Shown here one piece after another: positions 1-11,518 of a stretch of DNA of 64,000 nt (position 1 is its first letter; each line of letters starts with the position of its first letter). Under the pieces are notes generated by a model. It ran no database searches and had not been told where the DNA came from. It saw only the letters and a program-made list of their open reading frames with translations. A program made the translations under genes and the position numbers. This stretch comes from Cystobasidiopsis lactophilus (lineage: Eukaryota > Basidiomycota > Agaricostilbomycetes > Agaricostilbales > Chionosphaeraceae): the NCBI GenBank assembly GCA_001599975.1, contig BCIO01000001.1, positions 3,779,631-3,843,630 on the forward strand, in the 5' to 3' direction.

Positions 1-395
1 TCCAAGCCGAAATCAGGATGTCTGGCAATGCCCACGAGCCCGCGGAGATCCCCTCCTCCCCTGAGCCAGAACCGGAGCCGTCGCCACAACCAGCGCGCAA
101 GAAGAAAAAGGTCAAGCACCAGCCGCCCACAGAGGACATCATCGTGGAAGACCAAAGCAGCAGTCAGCTCTTGCCTGACTCCGCCCCGTTGGACAGCACG
201 CCGGTCGCGCCGGCCAAAGTGTCGAAGAAGCGCAAGAAGTCAATACTCACCGCTGAGGTACAGCTACCTGTCGAGGAAGAGGACACTCCTCGACCGAATA
301 AGAAAGGCAAGAAGAGAGAGTCCTTGGGACAACAAGTGCAGGAGGACGATGGGGAGCCGTTGAAAAAGAAGAAGAAGAAGCGGAAGGAGGCTTGA
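1..395 (+). CDS. Lysine-rich protein, C-terminal part (5' end outside window)
   Basis: An open frame runs in from the left edge and ends with TGA at 393-395. The visible part is about 130 residues. It has a Glu/Pro-alternating stretch near the start and several basic clusters (KKKKVKH, KKRKK, KKGKKRE), and it closes with KKKKKKRKEA. Such clusters are typical of nucleolar or nuclear localisation tails, for example in ribosome-biogenesis or RNA polymerase I proteins, but low-complexity basic tails are not diagnostic. A Met codon lies at 18, yet the frame is already open upstream, so this is more likely a last exon than a whole gene. Function is not assigned. Confidence 0.55.
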   Translation, partial: QAEIRMSGNAHEPAEIPSSPEPEPEPSPQPARKKKKVKHQPPTEDIIVEDQSSSQLLPDSAPLDSTPVAPAKVSKKRKKSILTAEVQLPVEEEDTPRPNKKGKKRESLGQQVQEDDGEPLKKKKKKRKEA

Positions 396-641
396 ATCTC
401 GCGCTGCTTGTCACTTAAGCAGATTCGCTTCCATCTTCTTGTGCAACTCTAATCGGTTTCACGGTGCAATCCACTTCCATAACAATGCAGCCAGATGTCA
501 TGGAGCGAGGAGTCTAGTACAATTCTGCTCGTTCACCAATTCCGAAAATGATGCCCATTCCGAGCATCTTCTGAGTCCAATAGTACAGGTGCCAGAGCGA
601 AAATGAAGTTCAGGCGACGGTCAGTGCGGTAGCCGCCCCGC

Positions 642-3600
642 TCATGCGAAAAGCGCCATAAGGTCATCGTCGTTTTGAACTGGGTTCGGTGGCGGCAAAT
701 ATTGCTGAGGCTGGAAGCCGCTGAAAGGTGTGTAAGGCAAATCTTCGGGGTACATGTAGGTGTAGGTGAAGCTGGGCAACGCCAGAGGCGCGCTCGGTGC
801 CTGGTGCTGGCCAACGTAGCCACGCACGATGTTCTGAAGGGGGGCGGAGCCAAACGGGCTATGGTCGGGATAACCCCCGTAATTGACCATCGACGGTTGG
901 ACGGGGTTCGCGATGGTGGACATCAAGTCGCTCGCTTCTTCCTCGTCGTCGCCCAAAGTCTCGTCTAACAGGACTTCTTCCTCGTCCCAATGGACTTCTT
1001 TCTCTTCCTCGGAATCATCATCCACGATCATGGGATCGTTGAGACTGCCGCCGGGTACCGCGGGCTGGCTGGTCGAGGGGGTGTCCTCGGCAGGCGGCGA
1101 GGGTTCCTTCTGCTGGAACTTCTTGGCCGCGTTGAGATCGTTGCGGAACCTTTTGATCCATCTCTTGATCTCGTAGGAGAAAGCGGAGCGAGTAGTACCG
1201 TTCAGTCGGTGGATGCGGTTGAAGCGTTTGGTGCGGCTTTCTTCCTTCTCGAACAGCTCGCTCAAACTTCTGTGCCAGTCTTCGAAAAAGTCCAAGCGAC
1301 CGACGGTGGCGACTTTGCCGTTTCGGTAGCGACTGTATCGACCAGCGTTCGGCCCATTGTTAAAGTTGTGCAGGTGGCTGCATTGCTGTGCGAAGTCTTC
1401 GTTAACGAAAGTGTCCCCGAAGAATATCTTGAACCGCGCGAAGCGCAGCGTGTTGAGAATTCCTGGCGGCGGTGCGACCCCGCAGTGAGCCGCATACTGG
1501 AAGAGCTCGACTGACGGCTCGGCGCCCTTCTTGAGCGCCGCGTTGGTAAGCGACTTGTTGCCGTTCAAGACAGCATGCAAAAGCAAGATCTGCAGGAACA
1601 TCAGTCGATCGTCGCGCCGTGAACAATGGAGAAAATTGAACAAACCCCGACGACATTAGAGTCTTCCGGAAAGATCTCGAGCAATTGGCCGCCCAAAGTG
1701 TTGGCCGCCGAGTTGTCCGGGCCGCCCACGAACTCGGCTCCTCCCACAGGGTCGGCGATGCGAGAGACGAAGAACGAGTCATCATAGATGCTAGGGCGCT
1801 CCGATTGGAGGCCGGAGCCAAAGGCTGTGCAGACGGGCTGGTGATAGGCCAGTCGCTCGAGGACGATGTCGCAATCGAGCACGCGCCGGCGGACGATCTT
1901 GCGCAAGGAGGGCCGGTGGTCGACCAGGGCCTGCACCGAAGTGCCCCGTAGAGGGGTCTGCAGCAGTTTCCCCAGGCTGAGATCCATGAGAGCGTTGGCT
2001 TCGCCTTCGGGGAAGTTTTCGCTTAGGTAGTCGAGAACGGCGCTCAGGGGCAGATGATCCAGCATTAGCTGCGCCATCTCATCTCTTGTGACGATGAGGC
2101 CGAAATGCTGCAGCTGCTCTGCCAGGTCGTCAGAGCTGAACTCGCCGGCTGCTCTTTGAGTTTGCGGGGTGAAGTTGCCGCCGCGGGAAGGCTCGCAGAA
2201 GTAGTAGTATGCCTTCCAATCGTGGGGGAAGTTCTTCCAGCCACACAAGAAGAAGAGGGTGCGAATGACCATGTACCGCAGCGGTTGGATGTCCAAGATT
2301 GACGGGAATTGGGTCGCCAGCTCGAGGATGAGTTTCGCCCGGGCGTTAAAATGGACTGGCGACATGGAGAGCAGGTAATGGACCACTGTCGATTTGAAAT
2401 CAAAGTCGAGGTGGCCAAGCATCGAGTAGTTTTTCAAGAAGTCGAGGACGGCAGGAGTGAGGAAGGCATTATGGGGGTGCTCCTTCTGGAAGGACTTGTG
2501 CAGGACGATGCGGTCGTCGAGAAGGTCCAAAGCGTGTCTCTCGGTGACAACCAGGCTGCGATGTTGTTTCTTCAACTTTGCCAGGCCGGCGGCGCGTTCT
2601 CTGTTGGGCAGTTGCGGCTGGAGGAGCACGCTGTTGACGACGACCTGGATCTCGGCAGGCGACAGCGTGTAGTTGAGATCAAGGATGGTGCTCAGAAGCT
2701 TGGGCTGGCGGCCAATGGCCTCTGCAAGGTGACCGGGTCAGCAAAACGCTCGACTCTCAGATGCAGCACACCCACCGATGAGCTCCTGGCTGACGGGGTC
2801 GTCCGAGGTCGTGAGAAACCGCCCTGTTTTGAAGATGGCGCGGACCGTCTCCCAGGCCAACTCTGGGGTTTCGCCTTTTGCCTTCTTGACGGCATTCGAA
2901 CCCTTCCTTCTGTTCCGGCTAGCGAACCGGCAATCCGTGTCGATCCTGCGTTCAAAAGGAAGTCAGCATTCCCACCTGTAATGATGGTCCACAAGAACCT
3001 ACCATCGCTTCAAGATGGCGCCATCGGACTCTTCCTTCCGAGTGGCGAAAGGTCCGAACTCCTTGACGGCGACTTCCGTGAGGTGTATGAAGACCTCCAT
3101 GGAGATGTTGTGCCCAAAATTAGGGGGCAACCACTCTGGAGCTTGGCCGTACATGGCGTGCCCCAGCAGCTGGACAAAGTGGCGGCTGAAGTGAGATTTC
3201 TTCAGCACTGCAAGCGCTAATCAGTTTTGGACTCTGGTCGAAACGAAACAAGTGCCACTCACCAGAGTCCACGGTCTGTATATTGCACAGTCCCGGCATT
3301 CGAAAGAGCTGCAATAGGCGGTCTCGAAAACCGAAGTGTGCAACGAGCCAGGTCTGCCGAATGTGCGAGTCCCGAGAGTGGTCCCGCAGCTTCTTGTTGC
3401 ATTGGATCAGGTTTTGCACGCTGTCCAGGTCCAGGTGCGAAAACAATTCTGTGATGATTTCCACCGGCAGGGCGTCCAGAGGGTGCTCCAACGTCCAAAG
3501 CACCGAGCCGCGCTGAGTCGTAGTCGCCTTGACTTCGAGGTAGGCGCTAGCGGGATCATGTCCATCTTCCTCGTCGTCGTCGCCACTAGAAGAGGTTTTT

Positions 3601-3737
3601 GGTCGCTTGGCCGACGGAGGTCCCTCTGCGTCGTCGTCGCCGCTGGCAACGGTCTTTGGCCTTTTGGCGGGTCTGGTGGCGTCCGGGCCGCTGAGAGAGG
3701 GTGGTCGTGCCAGCCCAGGATTGGCAGGCATGCTCAT
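642..3737 (-). CDS. F-box protein with helical repeat region
   Basis: Spliced minus-strand gene. The first exon starts MSMPANPG at 3737, carries two near-repeat PAKRPKT nuclear-localisation-like patches, then an F-box (ALPVEIITELFSHLDLDSVQ, followed by NLIQCNKKLRDHS). F-box proteins recruit substrates to SCF ubiquitin ligases through Skp1. The rest is helical with weak ankyrin-like spacing (HAVLNGNKSLTNAALKKGAE). The C-terminus is acidic and then Pro/Tyr-rich, ending DDDLMALFA. Introns I can place include one near 3190-3255 (GTGAGT...GCAG), one near 2945-3002, one near 2680-2790, and one at about 1590-1650 (GTTTGT...CTGCAG) that joins the EDSNVVG part to ILLLHAVLNG. The substrate is unknown. 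Confidence 0.75.
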
Positions 3738-4147
3738 AGTTGAAGTTTGAGGGAGTGAGAGGTCGGCGTTCAGCGTAGGAGCTGAAGAGCGACGGAGCAG
3801 TTTGCGAGCTACTTCTTGAAGCGAACGGCTCAGCTGGGCTGGCCTTGTTCAGGACACAGTGGGCAAGGCAGGCTTACTGTCGGGCCTCTTTGAGCTTCAG
3901 AAGAGCTTCTAAGAGGATCAAAAAGGTCCAGAGTGTTTCGACGAGACTGAACCGGGTCAAGAGAAGTCAGCGCTCGAGGGGATTTCCTAACGGCTTCGGG
4001 TCTGGCTTGTGGGTCGGCTGAAATCGCCCTCAATGGCATCGCTGGACACAACAGAATAGATGGCGAGAGCCTTTCAGGAAGGCCACACTGGATCTGACAT
4101 CGTTTAGGATGGTGGCGTCAATAACAATGCAAAAGTTTACAACGTTC

Positions 4148-7100
4148 TCAATCGCGAGAGCTTTCGTGTAGGTCAGACTTGCGCCGGGTCCCACCCAAGT
4201 TAGATACAGCCGCCAGCCGGGACCCCTCGAAGGCCAAGGCCCCTGAAAGGGAGGCCGACATCGATGCCCAACTGGAAAGGTTGCCAAACATGGAGGAGTC
4301 GCCTGGCGAGGAGCCCTTCATGGCAATGGTGATAGGTTTAGGAGAGGTGGAAAGTGAAGCGGGTGTTAACGGGCGGGAGTCGGTGAGCGAGTCATTATTG
4401 GACGATGATAGGAGTGAGGATGGCGGGCCGGCGACCAGCGTGGCTTGAATGTCGTCTTCAGTTATGGCGGTTTGAGCTGATAGAGCTAAGCGTGCAGGTG
4501 TCAGCGGCACTGGGTTGGCTTGGGAGATAAAGGTGGACCGGATGGACGAGTCGGACGCGCCGCGCTTGTGCAGCGTACGCTCCAGGAGCGTCGTCTGCAG
4601 CTCGTCGGGCTCATGAGTCTGCGCAAAGTTGTCCAAGACAGCGTCGGTGGCAGGCGAGAGGACTGAGCGGCGGTAGTCCGGGTTTCGAGCCGCCAGAGTT
4701 CGTCGCCCCACCGGAGCGCCATCCACCACGACCCAGTCCTTGCCTCGACCTTGTCCTGGCAGCGTTCGGCCACCCGCAAAGATGCTCCGAAGTCCGGCAT
4801 GGGACTGCATCGAGCCTAACTTGCGGCTGGCCGGCGAAGCCGAAGGGGTTTCGAGGTTGGACGACACGGCCCGCTTGACCGAGTTGGCGCCAAACTCGAC
4901 GTTGACCAAGTCGGACGTAACAGAGCGCAACGGCGACGCCTTGGCGACCGACAAGCCTGCCTTACGGGCGGCCAAAGGTGATGAGGTGGCGGTGGCGGTT
5001 TCTGAAGAGGTTGGCGTGGAAGTGCCGCTGAGGGAAGCCGGGGAAGAAAACAGGCGGGAGAGTGGCGCAAGAATGCCCTTGGAAGCTTGGATGGCCGGAG
5101 AATCTTCATAAGCGGCCAGCGCGTCCATCTCTGCAATCTTGTAGCCCAAGGCCGGGTCGACTTGGACGCGGTTGACGATCGACCGCAGGCGCCCGACCTC
5201 GCTGAGCACGTCTCGGAAGAGGATGACCAGCTGGACAAAGTCGCGGCGGGTGAGCAAGCTGGCTTCGGACAGCTGCTGCTGCTGCAAGAGGTCGACGCCG
5301 TGAACTTGGGACTTGACAGCTGCCCGCTCTTGCTCCGCTACCCTTCTGAAGTGCTCGCGCAGACCGTCAATCTCCGATAGCTGCACAACAAGCGCAAATG
5401 AGGCCTCAAGTTATTAAGTTTGAGCAAAACGCTTACTAGATCTTTGACGGTGGACCGGGCCAAGTGGCTGACGTCTCCAGGCAGGTTTTGCTTCTTGAGC
5501 CGGCTCTCCAAGGTGGAAATGTCGCTTCCTTTCAGACGCCCCAAAAGCTTAGTGACCTTGTCGATCAAGGCCGGCAGAGCTGTCGTCCGCGCTTCGGTCG
5601 ACCCCGAGCCGGAAGCCGGGGAACCGACCAGGTCGATCGAGTCGTGGTGGAACGTAGAAGAAAAGGCGTGCGTCGTGTCATGCGTCGTGTCGGACAGGGA
5701 GAGGTCGGGCGTCCGCAGGCTCGCCATGGAGGTCATGTGCACCGAGGCTCGGTCGTCGTCGTTCGTAGCTTGGGTGAAAGTGAGGTCATGCAGGTCGTCA
5801 GTCTGGGTGCCAGAGTCTTGGGTCGTGTTAAAAAGGAGGCTGCGCTCGGAAAGGCCGTCGTCAGTTGACTGAAGAGACAGGTGGTGAGGCCGGACCCCAA
5901 TGCGATTGCGGGTGGGCGACTCGGGGAGGTCTGGGTGCGTGGAAGAGGACATAATGGAGGCGGAGTCGAGAGTGCGATTAGCTATGGGTGAGGTGTCAGC
6001 GATGGTGTCCAAAGTGGGTGTGCCAGGGCGGCTGTTGAAGTTGGGCAGCTGATCATACAAAGTGGCCATGTCCATGCTGCGGGCCCTGCGCTTGTTGACT
6101 GGTGCCTTGGTCAAAATAACGCTAGACGGCCGGTGGGACGAGCGCCTCCTTCGCTGAGCGGGCTTAGTGGTGCCGTCTGGCAAAGTGTACCCAAAGACGC
6201 TTTCGACCGGCGAAGACAGCGAACCAGACATGGCGGGTGCCATTCTGAATGACTGTTCCGGGCTTCCAAACGAGGCAGCCGAAGAGGAGGAGGACATGGA
6301 GTGGTTCAGGGCGTCGGCTCCAGTCATAGGATGGACGGCCTCCAGCTCGGCCTTCAAGCTGTTCTGCTTGTCTTGGGCCTGAGCGAGCATGAGCTGAAGC
6401 TCGGCCACGGAAGTGCGCAAGTCTTGGTTCTGGTCGACTAGGGTCTCGACAAGGTTTAGGAGTTCGACGGGCTCGGTGTGGACCGAAGCGGCGCTGATGG
6501 AGCGGGCCACAGACGAGTCGGAATGGCGGTGCTGCCTTCTTGAGCTGCTTGCAGAGGCGATGGGCATAGCTTGGGAGCGCGGCGACTGGGTCACAGAAGC
6601 CGCGGCCGAGTCGTTCATGCTGGCTCGGGTGTCCATGTCGGCTGTGTGCTCAAGGATTACGACGCATTCACAGTGAATGACAGTGAAATGTAACACACCG
6701 AGCTTGTTGGCCGCCCTGTTGGCCCTGGACTCCGCTGCCGTAGCCCTGCGGGTCTGTGCTTCCAGTTCCTGCTTGAGGTCGTCCCGCTCCCTGACCATCA
6801 TTTTGAACCGCTTCTCCATGTTGGACAGCCTGGCATGCTCGATGGAGAGCTTGTTGAACGCCTTGCGGTCCTCCTCCAGTGTGACCAGCAAGGACCTGTT
6901 CGAAGCCTCGGCGGATTCCAAGGCGGCCGCTTGGCCCTCGACCCTCTGTGTGGCCACCGTCAGTCCTTGGCTCTGGACCGCAGCAAATGGCAGCATTTAC
7001 TCTTTCCAGTGCAGCATTGGCCCTGTAGGAAGCGGCCAGGCGGTCCAGCAGCTGGTCCCTGGTCGAGTCCTGTTGTTATTGTTTGTCAAAACCTCTGCGT

Positions 7101-7329
7101 TTGTCTGACGGAGATGAACAAGACGCACGGCCAGGGCCACCCGCTCCTTCAATTCACTGTTCTCTGACACGAGCGCCTGCCCGACTTCGGCGGACAGGGC
7201 CAAGTCGGCGTGCAGCTGGGAGAGCTCATCGCCTTCTCGAGCTTGGGACAGCCGCCGCTTGCGGATTTGGTCCTCGAACGAGTTGAGCCTGGACGAGGTC
7301 GACGCTGATCTCGGCAGTGGCTTGGACAT
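4148..7329 (-). CDS. Long coiled-coil protein with CC1-box-like motif (putative dynein/dynactin adaptor)
   Basis: Four or more exons starting MSKPLPRSAS at 7329. Residues ~18-60 form a coiled coil containing DLALSAEVGQALVSENSEL. This resembles the CC1 box (D...AAxxGxxLLxxN) that binds dynein light intermediate chain in BICD, TRAK/HAP1, Spindly and CDR2 proteins. Introns: GTGCGTC...AACAG near 7065-7115; one near 6985-7010; one near 6660-6710 (GTGTTA...CACAG) after the coiled-coil segment ending AANKLGV; one near 5385-5437 (GTAAGC...TGCAG) joining VKDL to LSEIDG. A second coiled coil (VETLVDQNQDLRTSVAELQ) is followed by long Ser/Thr/Pro-rich disorder, then another helical segment (REHFRRVAEQERAAVKS) and a disordered tail. 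About 900 residues. The motif and the coiled coils are seen; the dynein role is inference. Confidence 0.75.
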
Positions 7330-7890
7330 GCTGGGCTTGGAGTCAAGTAGGCATCGTTCCCAAGTCCGTCGTCAGGAGCAGAACCCCAAACTTCGAGGGC
7401 TTTGCTCTGTTTACTTTTGGGACGACCGGGTTTATGGTTCTAGACAGGACTGATGCTCGCCCTGTAGAGCTCCGTCATAACTCCAGTAAGTGTTCTGGCT
7501 GTATCGCGGTACCAAATGCCGGCCCGCAGGCCCTGTGCGAGCCTTTGCCACCGTTTCCCTGCTGGCTGCACTTGGCGGCCCCGCTCCCTTCGCGTCTCTC
7601 AGCTTGCTTGATCTCTTCTGCTCCTTTGGCTGCTTGATCTCTTGCTGCTCTGACGTGTGATCGATGGCGGGAAACGGGGGTACCGCCTTCTCGTCCTTCT
7701 GTTCTTCTGGCCTCTCCGACGCGAACCATGTGTGGGCTAATCGTGTCATGCTAGCTACTGGCACAGCCTCTGATTCTCTTGCACTTCGTAAGCCACCATC
7801 TCTTTGTCTTGTTACGGCCACAATCGAAGCCCCTTTGCTTTCTTGCACCTCAACGACCTCCACACTCTTTAACCCAACTCCAGTCGCACC

Positions 7891-8873
7891 ATGCGGTCGA
7901 TCACTCTCCTTTCACTCCTGGCGCCCTCGCTCGCATTGGGACGTGCTCTACCATCGCCCCTCGACGAGCTCGCCAAACACCCCTTGGATCTGCTCAAGCG
8001 CGGCGGCTGCCCCATCAAAGGCAACGTCGATCTCCCTCCCAACCAGACCAACGTCACCCTTCCACCGGGTTACCATCCCATCTACGTGGCCCTTGGTGTC
8101 GGCACCCAGAACGCGACCTGCAACCTGGCCAATTCTACCGCCCCGCCCAACACGTACACGTCCCTAGGTGGCAACTGCAAGTTCTACGACGTCTCGTGCA
8201 TCGCCCACTCTCCTGAGCTTACAAAGGTCAGCCAAATTTCTTTTGCATGGTTTTCTTTCTGACATGGACGTGAAATCACAGCTCGTCAACGACACTTGGA
8301 CCATCGCTGCCAACGAATCGGTCAAGGCTGCCCAAGAGTTCTCCAGCTGCCGCCACTCTTTCGTGCGTATTTCTACTCTCTATGCATCCGTGTGTGCGCG
8401 TTGGCTGATGAAGTGTGCCTCGAGCAGCTTGGCTCGCACTACTTCCAAACCTATGCCCAAGCTCCCTTCCCCGGCGCAGCTACGTTCGATTTCCGAGATG
8501 GTGTGAAGAAGGGCGACCCCAAAGGTTACACGGCGATGTACAAAGTTGGCAAGTAGGGCTCCTTTGCCCCCATTGTGATTCATCTCATTGGTGGCAAACA
8601 GGCACTTGGGCCTACCCTCCCGCCACCCGACCGCCGTACAACTCTGGTCCAGTTCTGTACGAGCTGCCCGAGCCTTGGAACGAAGGCAACTTGGTTGACT
8701 TGCTCTAGTGCGTGCTCTTGCTCTCACTCTCGTCGGTGCAAGTTTGACAACTCGCTCTTCACAGCCGCGTTCAAGTGGCTGGTGGCAACGCTCCTCCATC
8801 TTGCACTGGGCATGGCACGATTGAGGTGCCGTTCAAGTCTGTGTTCTGGTTCTACAAGCAGCAGACCAAATGA
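7891..8873 (+). CDS. Secreted DUF3455-family protein
   Basis: Five exons: 7891-8226, 8282-8362, 8428-8548, 8602-8707, 8765-8873. They sum to 753 nt, 250 residues. The N-terminus is a signal peptide (MRSITLLSLLAPSLALGRA). The mature part has the DUF3455 pattern: LPPGYHPIYVALGVGTQNATC, later YTSLGGNCKFYDVSC, LGSHYF, and a C-terminal beta region ending VFWFYKQQTK. Several NxT/NxS glycosylation sites are present. The third intron (8549-8601) uses a GC donor (GCAAGT). That is the only choice I found that keeps the frame (KVG|TWAYPP). Members of the family are extracellular fungal proteins of unknown biochemical role. Confidence 0.88.
8549..8601 (+). other. GC-AG intron in the DUF3455 gene
   Basis: The intron starts GCAAGT and ends ACAG. 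The nearest GT (two bases into GCAAGT) puts the next exon out of frame with the conserved TWAYPP segment. The GC border joins GTTG and GCACTTGG as GTT GGC ACT TGG. Confidence 0.75.
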
Positions 8874-9078
8874 GCCGTGGCGAATTGGTCAATGGGGCAC
8901 CAACGGACCCTAGCATCTCTTTTCCCGTGATTACATTCGCTTTACAATGCATCCTTGATCGGTTTTGATCATAACGTTCGACATGCGGTCCCTTTGCCAA
9001 AGATCACGAAAGGAATTCCAAGATGAGCTTCAGCATCGAAACTCCTGCCAACAGTCTCCGTCATGCAGGCTGGCCGTG

Positions 9079-11272
9079 TCATACTCTGTTGTAAGCATAC
9101 CATGTGAGGTGAATTTTGGATTGCTGTTCGAATGAAGCAGGCGCACATTCGATTACAGTCTTCTTGAAAGTGGCCGTCAGACTTGAGAGCGCTTCGTTCA
9201 TGAGGTACTCTTTGGTCTTGGCCGCAAAAGCGGCCCTGATTCGGTCCTCGTCAACGGCTCCACTTGCCTGGTGTAGGGTCAGGAATGTGTAGGTAGTCAC
9301 AGTGCAGAACGCAGTTGACGTACGGTACGCCACAACCCGCCTTGTGCGACAGCAATACGCTTATGGGAGTCTATAATGCTAGATGGGTCAGATTGCACGG
9401 TCGAGCACGGCAGGCGAAGAGCATCTACCTAAGTGAACGGTACTTCCAGATCGAAGCTCAAACTCCTTCGCCCGTGCGAAGAGCTCCAATCGAACTTTGT
9501 GATGAGTCTGGCTGCAAGTGTCGGGTGTCTCAACAATCAGAGCAAAGCTGGACGGCCCAGTGGGCAATGGTCAGCAGGACCTGGAGCCTTAGTCGACCGC
9601 CTACTTTCGAGCCGCGCGGACCACAACAGCTGCCTGCACGATGTCGAAGCATTCAAGCTGTAGGAAAGCATAAAGCTGACTGCCTTTCGGTGTCAGTTGA
9701 TCGTCATGCGCCTCCCCAGACTACGTACGGAAGGTCTTGAAGTGGCGCAGGAGTAGCGTTGTCTGTCTCGATCTTCTGTAGACGTCCCAAGTACTGATAG
9801 GTCTGAATACCGTCAACAGTCGGGCCCGGAAGCAAACTGCGGATTTCTCTCAACGCCATGCTGATGCACCACAATAAAATCTGCTCACCAAAATCCTGTG
9901 AAGTGCTCGCCTTTCGCACTACGATTGCCAACACCGTGATGGTGTGAGCCAAGAGACACCACGCCATATCGCACGGGCGGTGAAGAGCTGGTCAGAACCA
10001 CCTCTTGGACACGAGAGCCAGGCTTGACACTTTCTAGGCGAAGGCCGGGCATGGTGAGCTTTAGCAGCCGAGGTTGACCAGGGAGGAATGACAAGAGCAA
10101 TGGACAGGCTTCAGTTGTCCCCACTAGCGCTCGTATGTCCAGCTGGTGAAGGTGAGGTTTATCGTCGGCAGGCGGCGCCAGCGCGTCCCATGGTTTGGCA
10201 AAATGCTCCACTGAAAGCTTTCTCAGAATGTGAAAGGGCTCCTTTGCAAGGCTTCTCTTACGATATAGAAAAGTGATCGGCTTCAAGAGATCAAGCTTCC
10301 CGGCCGCATGAGCATCTTGAGCCAGCTGTTGGATGTAAGGGAGCAGGGTTGTCATGCGCGCGACTTTGATGTTCTGATCATGCATATACTGCAGGTCTAA
10401 GAAGATGCCACATTAGTATAAGCAAGATTTTGATGGGGCAGAAGCAAGACTTTGATGAGGCAGTCGAAAGACTTGCCTTGCAAGGTCAACACAAGACGGA
10501 ATGGGATCACCACCGTAGTTCCACCCCAAAGCGCAAACAAAAGAATGGCCATAAGCCCAGTGCCTGATGTCAAGGCGGATGTCATGAGGTCCGATGTGGA
10601 GCACCCAAAGGTCCGCCCAAATGCTTTCATGGCTTCCATCAAGTAGAGCATATTCCATCTCACGAGCGGCAGATTGACGCTCTTTTGGAGAGGAGAAATA
10701 GGAGAAAGGATAATCGAAGTCGCCGCCGGAACCTCCGCGTATCTTGTCCATGGTAAATTTCGGGCGCGGTGATACGTGAGGAGATGAGCCGGCGTGTGGA
10801 CGCAAGGCAGGGACGTGGACTTTCGAGCCGTTTCAAAGAATTGAGCCACACAGAGCAACACTGATGGCGAACCAAGAGAGATAAGTTTGGCGAGGTCCGG
10901 CGCAGAATGAGCTGGTGTGGCGATTGGCAGGACTTGGAGAACGAAAGAAGCCTTCAGCAGCCCTACAATCGTGATGAAATCGAGGTACGAGTCGCCCACA
11001 GCGTAGAGTGCGACCGTAGAGAAGGGAGGGACCGTGGGCAGGAGCAAGTTCTGCCAGAAGGCCGCTGCACAATCGGTGTCGTCCTCAAATTGACGCCATG
11101 TGACGGCGTCCCAGCTGCCTGTGACCTTGTTGGGAGAATAGAAGGCTTTGAGGTTTGGCGTCGTCTTCGCGTGATAGGCGAGCGCTTGCAGAAACGTCAT
11201 GTCGAAGCATGGTGGCGCGGCAGCTTCGGACAGCATGAAGGCGCCTTGGTGGTCACCCAACAAGGAGAGCAA
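9079..11272 (-). CDS. Adenylation-domain-only NRPS-like protein, paralog 1
   Basis: Multi-exon gene related to the adenylation (AMP-binding) domain of fungal NRPS-like reductases. The N-terminus reads CFDMTFLQALAYHA...YSPNKVTGSWDAVTWRQFE, as at the start of these domains. The helix-strand GLMAILLFALWGGTTVVIPF matches the region after the core loop. A later YQYLGR block resembles the GRxDD motif. The core loop that should read TSGSTxxPK is LSPISPLQKS, without the glycines. The A10 region reads RTASGAV where its neighbour has RTKNGEV, so the catalytic lysine position is Ala. No carrier or reductase domain follows. Introns: 10397-10476 (GC-AG), 10211-10261 and several downstream. Start could be 11272 or the Met at ~11236 (MLSEAAAPPCFD). 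Probably a pseudo-enzyme or highly divergent ligase. Confidence 0.7.
10397..10476 (-). other. GC-AG intron in adenylation-like paralog 1
   Basis: On the minus strand the intron begins GCAAGTCT and ends ATCTTCTTAG, with a good branch site (ACTAATG). Splicing here gives LTLQ|DLQYMHDQNIK. The tandem paralog gives LTLQ|HLEHMDNEGIT at the same place with an ordinary GTAAGC donor. Confidence 0.78.
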
Positions 11273-11518
11273 GGAGAGCTTCGGACTTCAAATCTTGTCG
11301 AAAAATCATCAGAAGCTCAGAACTGTTGGCCGAGCTTTTAGGAGCTCCGCGGGTGGCAACTGGCCATCCGTCGCTGGCTTGCTTCTGCAGCATTAGTGGT
11401 CACGATCAAGGTTTCCTCTACGCATTCATCATATTCCAACGAAAAGGTAGATCTAGAGAACCACGCCATCTTAGCCAACAGCGGCAATCGGCCCGTGAGC
11501 GCTTTGGAAGGCGCCTTA

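Noticed and set aside
2309-3220. 303-residue + frame over the F-box gene
   Set aside because: Antisense to a clearly spliced F-box gene; no recognisable domain.
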